A stretch of DNA of 41,841 nucleotides from Methylocystis sp. (GTDB lineage: Bacteria > Pseudomonadota > Alphaproteobacteria > Rhizobiales > Beijerinckiaceae), in NCBI GenBank assembly GCA_024506175.1, contig JAMBEQ010000069.1, positions 1-41,841 on the forward strand. Direction: 5' to 3'. The notes under the pieces are model-generated. The model was not told the DNA's origin. It ran no database searches and saw only the letters and a list, made by a program, of their open reading frames with translations. Positions 18,887-25,995 of this stretch are shown here, piece by piece; positions within the stretch are counted from its first letter, which is position 1, and the number at the start of each line of letters is the position of its first letter. The translations under genes were made by a program, and so were the position numbers.

Positions 18887-20004
18887 GCGTTCAGGTTTCC
18901 GCGAGGCCTAAACGCCGTGCCGCAGGGGGTGGCGAAAAGGCGCCAATGACTCCGGAGACAACGTCGCCCCCGCCGCGAACTCGCGCTCTGTTTTTATTGC
19001 TTATCCTGGGCGCGGCGCTCGGTTTCGCGGGGATGGTCGCTTTTTTGATCTTCTTGCCGCACGAGGCCGCAGGAGGATGGCTGGCGGGTTTCGTATTCTG
19101 CAGCAGCGCCACGATCGGCAGCGTCTTCGCTCTCATGATCCATGCGCTCACCGGCGGCCGCTGGCTATCGGCGTTCAGCGACATATTCGCCGCCGCAGCA
19201 GCCGCCACCCCCGTTTTAGGCCTTCTGTTCATTCCGGTTCTCGTGTTCCTTCCGCATTTTTATCCCTGGGCGGCAAACACACACCCGCCTCCCGAGGACG
19301 TGCGCAGCCTGTATTTGAACGCGCCTTTTTTTGTAGGCAGATCGGTCGGGGCGTTGTGCTTCTGGAGCTTCCTGGGCATTCTTCTGCCGCGGCTCGAGGG
19401 AGGCCGAAGAGTGCTGGCGGGGGCAATCGGCCTGACAATTCATGCCTTCATCATCGGGCTGATCGGCGTCGATTGGATCCTGTCGCTGCAGCCGGAATTC
19501 TGGTCGAGTTCCTTCGGCGCGACTTTGGCTTTCACGCAATTCGCTGCAGCGCTCGCTTGGGTCGCGGTCGTTTCGCCGAGAGAGCGCGACGCCATGGCAA
19601 TCGGCGATATCGGCGGCCTGCTCCTCGCGACGCTTCTGGGCTTGCTCTACCTGAACTTCATTGCTTTCCTGGTGACCTGGTATGGAAACATACCGGATCG
19701 AGTATTCTGGTTCTCCTTCCGCGAAAGGTGGCCGTGGATGCTGATCGTCTGGCTGACTTTCGTCTTTGGTTTCGTTGTTCCTATATTTTTGCTTTTTCTA
19801 AAACGCATTCGCTCGAGCCGCCTGGGGATACGTTTGGTCGGCTCCGTAACGCTTGCAGGCATAGCCCTCTACTACGCTTATTTGATCTTGGCGCCATTTG
19901 GCGCGCTCTCGCTCGGCGCGGGCGCTCTTGCAACAATCGCAATGGGATGCCTGCTGGGAGCGCTCACGCTTGCGCCCCGTTGGCGACCACGCTTGAACGA
20001 GTGA
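18883..20004 (+). CDS. actF: Alternative Complex III membrane subunit ActF
   Basis: A 373-residue membrane protein with about ten helices, preceded by a Lys/Arg/Pro-rich cytoplasmic tail of ~40 residues (SARPKRRAAGGG...TSPPPRTR). Family blocks seen are FLPHFYPWAA, NAPFFVGRSVGALCFW and FLVTWYGNIPDRVFWF. ActF resembles ActC without its quinol site and is placed last in the conserved operon. ATG 18883 overlaps the actE stop (ATGA) and is the obvious start; an upstream in-frame ATG at 18799 would lie inside actE. Confidence 0.93.
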   Translation: MSVQVSARPKRRAAGGGEKAPMTPETTSPPPRTRALFLLLILGAALGFAGMVAFLIFLPHEAAGGWLAGFVFCSSATIGSVFALMIHALTGGRWLSAFSDIFAAAAAATPVLGLLFIPVLVFLPHFYPWAANTHPPPEDVRSLYLNAPFFVGRSVGALCFWSFLGILLPRLEGGRRVLAGAIGLTIHAFIIGLIGVDWILSLQPEFWSSSFGATLAFTQFAAALAWVAVVSPRERDAMAIGDIGGLLLATLLGLLYLNFIAFLVTWYGNIPDRVFWFSFRERWPWMLIVWLTFVFGFVVPIFLLFLKRIRSSRLGIRLVGSVTLAGIALYYAYLILAPFGALSLGAGALATIAMGCLLGALTLAPRWRPRLNE

Positions 20005-20012
20005 GGTTCCAC

Positions 20013-20474
20013 ATGCCCGAGGCCGATGCGGAAAAGGACAAGGTTGCTCCCGAGGGCGTTCACGCCTTAAGGGTTTTCTCCATTGGCCTTGGAATTTTGG
20101 TCGCCCTCGCCGCCGCGCTCGCTACGATGGTCGGGTTTTTCAGTTTGTACGCGCCATCGAGACAATTCGCCCGACCCGAGACCTTTCCGTCTCCGCGGAT
20201 TTTCGAAAGGCAAGGAGCCGAGCGAAAAGAACTTTACGCCGAGCAAAGGCGGCGTCTCGATCAGGCTGCTGTTCCAATTATGGAAGCGATGGGTTTGGTG
20301 GTCGCACGAGGCTCGTCCGCCTACTCACCCCTCAACCAAACCCAGGAAAAAAAGACGCCGGCGCCGGCGGTCAGCAGTCAGGAAAAGCCGAACGTCGCGG
20401 CGCCGCCCGCCCATCCGAATGTTGGGCAGAGGACCAGACAGCGACACCGCCAACGCCCGCGCGGCGTCAGATAG
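20013..20474 (+). CDS. Small ACIII-linked membrane protein of unknown function
   Basis: A 153-residue protein with one hydrophobic helix (about 17-42), then a short amphipathic part (QFARPETFPSPRIFERQGAE, EQRRRLDQAAVPIMEAMGLV) and a long Pro/Gln/Arg-rich, probably disordered tail ending in a strongly basic stretch. It starts at ATG 20013 with GAGG six bases before, nine bases after actF, and so belongs to the act operon. I do not recognise the family. Small extra subunits such as ActG are known in some ACIII complexes, so an accessory or assembly role is possible (inference). It converges with the next gene with only 4 bases between stops. Confidence 0.7.
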   Translation: MPEADAEKDKVAPEGVHALRVFSIGLGILVALAAALATMVGFFSLYAPSRQFARPETFPSPRIFERQGAERKELYAEQRRRLDQAAVPIMEAMGLVVARGSSAYSPLNQTQEKKTPAPAVSSQEKPNVAAPPAHPNVGQRTRQRHRQRPRGVR

Positions 20475-20478
20475 TTGG

Positions 20479-21492
20479 CTACTTTTCACCAGGCATCAAG
20501 GTTGGCTCGCGCAGCGTATCGCGAACATACAGTTTCTTTACTGCAATGAACGCCAGCACGGTCATCGGCGCCGCGAAGATCGCGCCGGCCAAGCCGAATA
20601 GAGCCGTGATCGCTGCGATGCTGAACAGCATTACCGCAGGCGGGATGTAGACAAGCTGTCTCTGGATCAAGGGCATGACCAGATGGCCCTCAGACTGATG
20701 GATCAGAGCATAAGCGACGACTGTCCAAATTATCGAGGTTAAATCCACCGTGACAGCAACCATTATGGCGGGCAGCGCGGACAAGATCGGCCCGAGATAG
20801 GGAATGAACTCCAGCACTCCGGCAATCACGCCTAAAGCAAGCGGCGAGGGAAGCCCAACGAGCCATACGGCCAAACCCGAGAGACAGCCGATGATAACCA
20901 TTTGGATGAGTTGCCCTAGAAGCCAAAGACGCAAGCCATCCTCGAGGTGGTCGATCACCTCCGCAACTTTCTCTCGCCGATCTTCAGGAAAGAGCTTGCA
21001 GATCCCGACACGATAAAGGATTGGCTGGGCGGCTATATAGATTCCAGCAAAGACCGTCACCAAAATACCGAGAAGGAAGACTGTGCTGATTCTGAAGATG
21101 CCGCCGATCAATTGACCAATGGGCACGTTCGCGTTTTGGAGATGGCTTATGATCGTGTGGCCAAGCGGCGAACCTTCCATTGCTTTTGCGATGTTTTGCC
21201 GGGCTTCCTCGATGCGGCTGAAAACCAATGACAAATCCGAAACCGTGCTTGAGCCGAAAAGGTAGCCGGCTCCGCTTATCACGCCGACGATCAATACTCC
21301 CGAGAGAACGAGCGCAAAGCTGTAAGGTATCTTTATTCTGCGGAACGGGCGCGCTCCCAGGTTCAGCAAAGTCGCGACCAACAACGCGCCGACCACAATG
21401 AGAAGCACGTCGAAAAGATACCAGATCAAAGCGGGCACAAGCGCCAATGTAATAAAAATCGCCGCACGTTTGGCGAATTCGATTGTAGTCAT
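20479..21492 (-). CDS. AI-2E family (PerM/TqsA-like) membrane transporter, second copy
   Basis: A 337-residue polytopic membrane protein with the same plan as the one at 4416-5513: paired N-terminal helices (about 9-45), a helix near 58-80, a soluble region, then helices with the signature LGVIAGVLEFIPYLGPILSALPAIM and EGHLVMPLIQRQLVYIPPAVML. The two copies are clearly divergent in sequence, so this is not a recent duplication. Substrate unknown; the family name does not prove AI-2 export. It stands alone on the - strand, convergent with the respiratory block. Confidence 0.85.
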   Translation of the reverse strand: MTTIEFAKRAAIFITLALVPALIWYLFDVLLIVVGALLVATLLNLGARPFRRIKIPYSFALVLSGVLIVGVISGAGYLFGSSTVSDLSLVFSRIEEARQNIAKAMEGSPLGHTIISHLQNANVPIGQLIGGIFRISTVFLLGILVTVFAGIYIAAQPILYRVGICKLFPEDRREKVAEVIDHLEDGLRLWLLGQLIQMVIIGCLSGLAVWLVGLPSPLALGVIAGVLEFIPYLGPILSALPAIMVAVTVDLTSIIWTVVAYALIHQSEGHLVMPLIQRQLVYIPPAVMLFSIAAITALFGLAGAIFAAPMTVLAFIAVKKLYVRDTLREPTLMPGEK

Positions 21493-21730
21493 TGCTGCGC
21501 CTTTGGATCAGACAAGGCTCGCCTCTGGCTGGCCCTCCAGCGCCTACTCATGAACCCGCTTTTCAATGCCCGGTTCCGGCGCGGGGCGACTGATCAAGAG
21601 AGCGGAACGAAAGAAAATCTCGCGCGTTCCGGCGCAATCGGGACCTGTTGGCGGGCTGGTTTGGCTCCTTTTTCATCGAGCGCAACGCTGGCCGCCGGGA
21701 GCGAGCGCTAAGCTTTCGCGGGGGGCTACG

Positions 21731-22468
21731 ATGAACCAAATGCTCTCCCGCCTCCTGGAGATCGATCCTAGCCTACGAAATTCAACCGAGCGCGTTTGGC
21801 TCAAGGGGAGCCAGCTCATACACCATACCGACCGCGAAGCGGACCACGTCTTCTTTCCCGAGGGCTGCGTCCTGGCGATGACGGCCAAGAATGGGCGCGG
21901 GAAATGGACAGACGTATGGTTGAGCGGGCGCGAGGGGCTTTTCGGCGCCACGGCGCTTCTTGTCGATGTGCGCTACCCGTTTCGATCGCAGGTGCGCGCG
22001 TCCGGACACGCCTGGCGCCTCAAGCAGAGCGTCCTAACAGGCCTTCTGCAACAGTCAGCAGCTTCTCGCAACCTTATGCAACGCTATTCGAATTTTGTTC
22101 TTGTGCAGACGGCGCAGATCGGGCTCTGCAATGCCGCCCACGCGCTGGATGAGCGCATTCGCCGCTACCTTCTTTTTGCACATTGGTTGTCGGGCTCACG
22201 TCATCTTGAATTCACCCACTTACGGATTGCAGATGGTTTGGGCGTTCACAGGCCGAGCGTAACCCGTTGCCTGCATCGGCTCGAAGACGGCGGGGGGTTA
22301 AGCCTTGGGCGCTCGCGCATTTCGATAGATGACGGATCGAAGCTGGAAAGCGCGACATGTCCCTGCTGCAAAACGGTTCTTGCGCATTATGAAAGGCTGT
22401 TCGCTGCGCCTTCGCCGAGCACTGCTTCAAACGAGGCGGTCGCGCTGTCCTCGTTAGAGGCGCCTTGA
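21731..22468 (+). CDS. Crp/Fnr family transcriptional regulator
   Basis: A 245-residue regulator with an N-terminal cyclic-nucleotide-binding-like domain (about 1-120) and a C-terminal winged helix. The dimer helix is followed by the helix-turn-helix ADGLGVHRPSVTRCLHRLED (167-186). There is no N-terminal FNR-type cysteine cluster, so it is not an obvious oxygen-sensing Fe-S FNR. Near the C-terminus is a Cys group, ATCPCC (Cys210, 212, 213). ATG 21731 starts a normal-length protein; an upstream extension to 21566 is not supported. Targets are unknown; it is transcribed towards the secreted-protein gene and lies near the respiratory operon. Confidence 0.85.
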   Translation: MNQMLSRLLEIDPSLRNSTERVWLKGSQLIHHTDREADHVFFPEGCVLAMTAKNGRGKWTDVWLSGREGLFGATALLVDVRYPFRSQVRASGHAWRLKQSVLTGLLQQSAASRNLMQRYSNFVLVQTAQIGLCNAAHALDERIRRYLLFAHWLSGSRHLEFTHLRIADGLGVHRPSVTRCLHRLEDGGGLSLGRSRISIDDGSKLESATCPCCKTVLAHYERLFAAPSPSTASNEAVALSSLEAP

Positions 22469-22582
22469 AAAGCAATGGCGTTCCGCTGGCTTCTTCCTCC
22501 GCCAAAGGGCGGGGACCCGAGGCGTCTGCGTAAAAGCATGCGCAAAAGGTACGCCAGGTGACAGAGAAACTCGCTTTCAGGC

Positions 22583-22607
22583 GAACACACTTTCGGCAGG
22601 TGTGTTC
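22583..22607. repeat. Perfect 8-base inverted repeat
   Basis: GAACACAC (22583-22590) and GTGTGTTC (22600-22607) flank a 9-base spacer between the Crp/Fnr-type gene and the small secreted-protein gene. There is no T run, so it is more likely an operator or mRNA hairpin than a terminator. Its position downstream of a Crp-type gene invites a test as a regulator site, but the spacing differs from the usual TGTGA-N6-TCACA. Confidence 0.35.
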
Positions 22608-22733
22608 TCACAAACACTGACGGCATTTCCAATCGGAGGCCGGCAATGTAGGCGGCGGCGGTCAGAGCGGCGCAGGCGGCGAGGAGGGCGCCCATTGACG
22701 CCCGCGCCTTCTCAACTTCTACGGAGTCGAAAC

Positions 22734-23021
22734 GTGAAACGGCAGCTCATCTTAGCCTCGGTCGCAGCCTTCTTCTTGGGGGTTTCTCTACCGGTCTTTG
22801 CGCAGAACCTGAGCGGTCAGTCAGGCAGACAGGGCGCGACCGCCGGTCAGGCAGGCAGCGCGCAGAGCGACACCGGAAAAACCACCAGGGGCAAGAAGGG
22901 TACCTATGGCGCCGCGCAGACGGACGAAACGACGGGCGGCCAAGGCGTCGAAGGAGAGCAGACGACGAAAAAACACACGACGAAGCATAAGGCGAAACAT
23001 CACAGGCGCCATATGCACTGA
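22734..23021 (+). CDS. Small secreted His/Lys-rich protein
   Basis: A 95-residue exported protein starting at GTG 22734 with GGAG at 22723-22726. The signal peptide is clear (MKRQLILASVAAFFLGVSLPVFAQ, cut near residue 23). The mature part is low-complexity and rich in Gly, Gln, Ser and Thr, and the last 19 residues hold six histidines and seven lysines or arginines (TTKKHTTKHKAKHHRRHMH). It has no cysteines. Such tails bind metal ions, nucleic acid or acidic polymers, but no function is assigned. Monocistronic, with a strong hairpin after it. Confidence 0.7.
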   Translation: MKRQLILASVAAFFLGVSLPVFAQNLSGQSGRQGATAGQAGSAQSDTGKTTRGKKGTYGAAQTDETTGGQGVEGEQTTKKHTTKHKAKHHRRHMH

Positions 23022-23335
23022 AGAGCAAGCCGCGGCCCAGATTTGAACCCCGGGCTTAGGCTGCCGACAAAGTGGCGACAAGCCCGGGAGCTGCGACGAA
23101 GATGGGAGTCCGGGTCTGACCGGACTCCTTCCGTGCTTTAGGTCTGCGCCGTAATTACAAGCGCTTCTATTTCGCTTTCCGCTTCGGAACTCCCTGCAAG
23201 TCTGGCAGTTTTTCGGTGAGACGTCGAGGTCTCCGCATCCCGCGCGAGGACAGGAAATCCGCTTCTGTCCGATGGAGACGCTGCGCTTGCTTCGCGGAGC
23301 GACGAGCAGTCCAGCCACCCGGTCAAGGAGCAACG
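23022..23335. other. Intergenic stretch with two strong hairpins
   Basis: 314 bases with no supported gene. The first half holds a 9-base inverted repeat (CCCGGGCTT at 23049-23057, AAGCCCGGG at 23080-23088) and a 9-base terminator-like hairpin (23105-23128). The second half should hold the promoter of the five-gene operon that begins at 23336. Confidence 0.5.
23105..23128 (+). terminator. Terminator-like hairpin after the small secreted-protein gene
   Basis: GGAGTCCGG (23105-23113) pairs perfectly with CCGGACTCC (23120-23128) over a 6-base loop. The following sequence is TTCCG, so the U tract is weak. With the separate inverted repeat at 23049-23088 it probably ends transcription from the 22734 gene. 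Confidence 0.5.
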
Positions 23336-23767
23336 ATGGAAAACACCCGATCAATTCCCGATATCGTCGCAGACGTCATGCGACAAGCTTCGACCTTGAT
23401 GAGGGCGGAAGCCGGCTTGGCCCGCGTCGAAATCTCCGAGAGCCTGGACGCCATCGGAAGCGGCCTCGGAATGCTCATCGTTGGGGCCATGCTTATCATC
23501 CCTGGTCTCGCGCTGGGATTGCAGGCCTGTGCGGCCGCAGCCATGGCGGCGGGGCTTGCCGACTATTGGTCGCTGGCCATCTTCGGCGGCGGCGCGTTCA
23601 TCATCGGAATCGTGCTGGCGATACTTGGGCGCCAACGCATGAGTTCTTCCAAACTGAAACCTTCGAAGACCATCGACGAGCTCAACCGAGATATGGCGAT
23701 GGCACGCGATGTGGCGACGACAAAGCAACAGGTGGGACCGACACATGCAACGCAGCGCGCAGCTTGA
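23336..23767 (+). CDS. Phage-holin-family (DUF1469-like) membrane protein
   Basis: A 143-residue protein with an amphipathic N-terminal half (IVADVMRQASTLMRAEAGLARVEISESL) and two adjacent transmembrane helices (about 44-68 and 75-100), the layout of the Phage_holin_3_6/DUF1469 family. Despite the name these are chromosomal stress or envelope proteins; there are no phage genes around. AAGGAG at 23325-23330 is a strong ribosome site for ATG 23336. It opens a five-gene operon and overlaps the next gene by 23 bases. Confidence 0.78.
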   Translation: MENTRSIPDIVADVMRQASTLMRAEAGLARVEISESLDAIGSGLGMLIVGAMLIIPGLALGLQACAAAAMAAGLADYWSLAIFGGGAFIIGIVLAILGRQRMSSSKLKPSKTIDELNRDMAMARDVATTKQQVGPTHATQRAA

Positions 23768-24431
23768 GAGCGAGGCCAGCAGGGCCCGGGCAGAGCTTAA
23801 GAACTCGATCGAGGAGCTTCGTACCAGCATGTCTCCATCCAATGTTTTCGACCGGCTGAAGACGAGGCAACAGGAGGCCGTCGGCGACTTCGCCAAGAAT
23901 GTCGGCCAGAACGTGCGCGACAACCCGTGGCCTTACGCCTTGGCCGGCCTGGCGTTGGCGGGGTTCGTTGCGAGACGGATGTCCCGCGAATCGAACGAGA
24001 GCGAGTTGAGAGAGCGCCTGGAGCGCCTCCTGGGCGACCGGGAGGATCTGAGCGATCGGATAAGCCGGATGGCCAGAGCCGCGCGCTCGGGCGTGCAGTC
24101 GGCGAGCGATTGGGCGAGCGATCAGCTGGAGAACGTCGAAGTCGAGAGCGATTCCGGCTTCCTGGGTTTTGTCAGGCGACATCCCTTATGGTCCGTGGGT
24201 CTAGGACTGGGGATCAGCGCGGCGGCGGCGGCGTGGCTGCCAAGCAGCCTAAGGAGCCGCTGGTCGATCGAGAAAGCGAGAGAAAACGTGGCCGAGACGG
24301 CGGAGGCAATTGCCCGTGTGGCGCGTGCGGAAACGCCTCAGGCTGAGCAAACGATTACGCCAGCGGCCGCGCCAAGCGCTACGAGCGCGGGCGTCACGTC
24401 GCCCACAGGCGACGGCTCTTACACACGATGA
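23745..24431 (+). CDS. DUF3618-like membrane-associated protein
   Basis: A 228-residue protein. The N-terminus SEASRARAELKNSIEELRTSMSP is the DUF3618 pattern, then an amphipathic helical stretch leads to a hydrophobic helix (about residues 64-78) and a heptad-like acidic/basic helix (about 83-118). A second hydrophobic segment (about 143-166) and an Ala/Pro/Thr-rich tail follow. ElaB/YqjD-like and DUF3618 proteins often sit beside DUF1469 genes. ATG 23745 lies inside the preceding gene, and the stop overlaps the next gene by 4 bases (ATGA), tying the pair to the dehydrogenase genes downstream. Confidence 0.75.
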   Translation: MQRSAQLESEASRARAELKNSIEELRTSMSPSNVFDRLKTRQQEAVGDFAKNVGQNVRDNPWPYALAGLALAGFVARRMSRESNESELRERLERLLGDREDLSDRISRMARAARSGVQSASDWASDQLENVEVESDSGFLGFVRRHPLWSVGLGLGISAAAAAWLPSSLRSRWSIEKARENVAETAEAIARVARAETPQAEQTITPAAAPSATSAGVTSPTGDGSYTR

Positions 24432-25405
24432 GCGAGAGGCGACCTCGCGACAGGGCTTCCAAGCTCCTCGGCGCGGTCGCACTCGGCCTATCATCGGCTG
24501 AAATGATCGAGATCGCCCGCCGAGGGGCGCCGCAAGCGCCGAGCGCGCCGCCGCCCCCAGGCCCCCCCGCCGGCAAGGGCATGTTGCAGGCCTCGGCGGC
24601 GCTGCTTGCCGCCTCGGTGCTCGTCGACAGCGCGATCGAACATTATCGCGGCTCTTTCAGGAACCCGGGCATGTACGTCCCGCTCCTCAGCTCGACGCTC
24701 GCGCTGCTGTCGGGCGTGGAAGGCGCGGCGACGGGCTCGGAGCCGGCGTGGCGGCCAGTCCGTCGAAGCTCCTACAAAATGGCCGTCGCGGTGGGCGCTG
24801 TCGGAACAGCATTCCATTTCTACGACATCTTCCGCCGGCCGGGAGGCTTCGGCTGGCTGAATCTGTTTTATGGGGCGCCGCTCGGAGCGCCACCCGCCCT
24901 GGCGGTGTCCGGCCTGCTCGGCCTTTGCGCCGAGGAGCTCCAGAACGCCCCCGACGGCTCAACGAAGCTGAGAGGCTTTTCGGCCGGTCGCGTCATCGCC
25001 GCGCTGAACGCCGTAGCGTTCGCCGGAAACGTCGCGGAGGTCGCGCTTCTTCACTTCAGGGGGGCGTTTCAAAATCCCTTCATGTGGGCGCCCGTGGCTC
25101 TTCCGCCCGTCGCTTCCGGCCTCATGGCGAAGGCCGCAGTCGAGCCCCCCGCCAAAAGCTACCCGCTGACGCGGATCTGGCTTTGGCTGACAACGGTGTT
25201 GGGCTTCGTGGGAATGGGCTTCCACGCCTATGGCGTCTCGCGCGCCATGGGCGGATGGCGGAACTGGAGCCAGAACGTTCTGGACGGCCCGCCCTTGCCT
25301 GCGCCGCCGAGCTTCTCGGCCCTGTCGGTCGCCTCGCTTGCGGCGGTCGGCCTATTGGAAGAGGAGGCGCGGGACGCCCTCCCGGAGGACAAGGCGGCGG
25401 CATGA
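24428..25405 (+). CDS. Internally duplicated membrane protein of unknown family
   Basis: A 325-residue protein with about 6-8 hydrophobic helices; I do not recognise it. It is made of two similar halves: residues 58-171 and 195-313. HYRGSFRNPGMYVPL (72-86) matches HFRGAFQNPFMWAPV (209-223), GAVGTAFHFYDI (123-134) matches GFVGMGFHAYGV (259-270), and APLGAPPALAVSGLLGL matches PPLPAPPSFSALSVASL. A histidine is conserved in each block (His72/His209, His130/His266). It overlaps the DUF3618-like gene and the dehydrogenase small-subunit gene by 4 bases each. It takes the place where other GMC dehydrogenase operons have a cytochrome c subunit, so a membrane anchor, possibly with cofactors, is inferred. 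Confidence 0.7.
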   Translation: MSERRPRDRASKLLGAVALGLSSAEMIEIARRGAPQAPSAPPPPGPPAGKGMLQASAALLAASVLVDSAIEHYRGSFRNPGMYVPLLSSTLALLSGVEGAATGSEPAWRPVRRSSYKMAVAVGAVGTAFHFYDIFRRPGGFGWLNLFYGAPLGAPPALAVSGLLGLCAEELQNAPDGSTKLRGFSAGRVIAALNAVAFAGNVAEVALLHFRGAFQNPFMWAPVALPPVASGLMAKAAVEPPAKSYPLTRIWLWLTTVLGFVGMGFHAYGVSRAMGGWRNWSQNVLDGPPLPAPPSFSALSVASLAAVGLLEEEARDALPEDKAAA

Positions 25406-25995
25406 AGTCTCCCTACCCCGGATACGATGTCCTCGAGAAATGGAACTCCCCCTCCTTCGACGACCGGACGCGCGCGGCGCTTTCCGGGCGGCTTCATGAC
25501 ATTCCGCCGCGGCGGTTCTTCACTGAAGAACAACTCGCTGCGCTGGAGGCCATCGTCGACCGGCTGGTCCCTGCTTTCGCGGGCAGGCCGCCGCCGATCG
25601 CGCTGTGGCTAGACGAGCGTCTATTCTTCAATCAGGGGGAAGGATTCCGTCACGAAAGCGAACTGCCGCTGCAAGAAAGCTGGCGCATCGGCATATCGGC
25701 GATCGACGGCGAGGCTCGCCGCCGCTTTTCCCGCGGCATGGCCGAGCTGGACCGTGATTCCAGGGACGAGGTTCTGCGCGCAGTCCAGAAAGGCGACGTC
25801 GACAAAGACCTCTGGCCTGGCGTCTCCGCCTCCGGCTTCTTTTCGAACGCATTGCTCAAAATGGCGGTCGGGCTCGTCTATTCCCATCCCTCCGCGTGGA
25901 ACGACATCGGATTCGGCGGTCCGGCGAGCCCGCGCGGCTATGTGCGTATCGGCTTCGACGAGCGTGACGAATGGGAAGCAAAGGAAGTCAGATGA
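25402..25995 (+). CDS. Gluconate 2-dehydrogenase subunit 3-like small subunit
   Basis: A 197-residue protein that resembles the small (gamma) subunit of flavoprotein sugar dehydrogenases: RRFFTEEQLAALEAIVDRLVPA near residues 37-58, then an RRRFSRGMAELDRDSRDEVLRAVQKG helix and a SNALLKMAVGLVYSHPSAWNDIGFGGP ending. In glucose and gluconate dehydrogenases this subunit carries a twin-arginine signal and helps export and fold the flavoprotein. Here the N-terminus (MKSPYPGYDVLEKWNSPSF) has no such signal. It is locked between its neighbours by 4-base ATGA overlaps. Confidence 0.82.
   Translation: MKSPYPGYDVLEKWNSPSFDDRTRAALSGRLHDIPPRRFFTEEQLAALEAIVDRLVPAFAGRPPPIALWLDERLFFNQGEGFRHESELPLQESWRIGISAIDGEARRRFSRGMAELDRDSRDEVLRAVQKGDVDKDLWPGVSASGFFSNALLKMAVGLVYSHPSAWNDIGFGGPASPRGYVRIGFDERDEWEAKEVR

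Noticed and set aside
23030-23100. Possible tRNA on the - strand from a GGGTTCAAAT-like T-loop match
   Set aside because: The T stem would not pair (CGGGG against CTGGG), and no acceptor, D or anticodon arms fit; the sequence is explained by an inverted repeat.
23336-23767. Prophage remnant suggested by the holin-family name
   Set aside because: No phage structural, integrase or lysis genes are nearby; DUF1469 proteins are common chromosomal membrane proteins.
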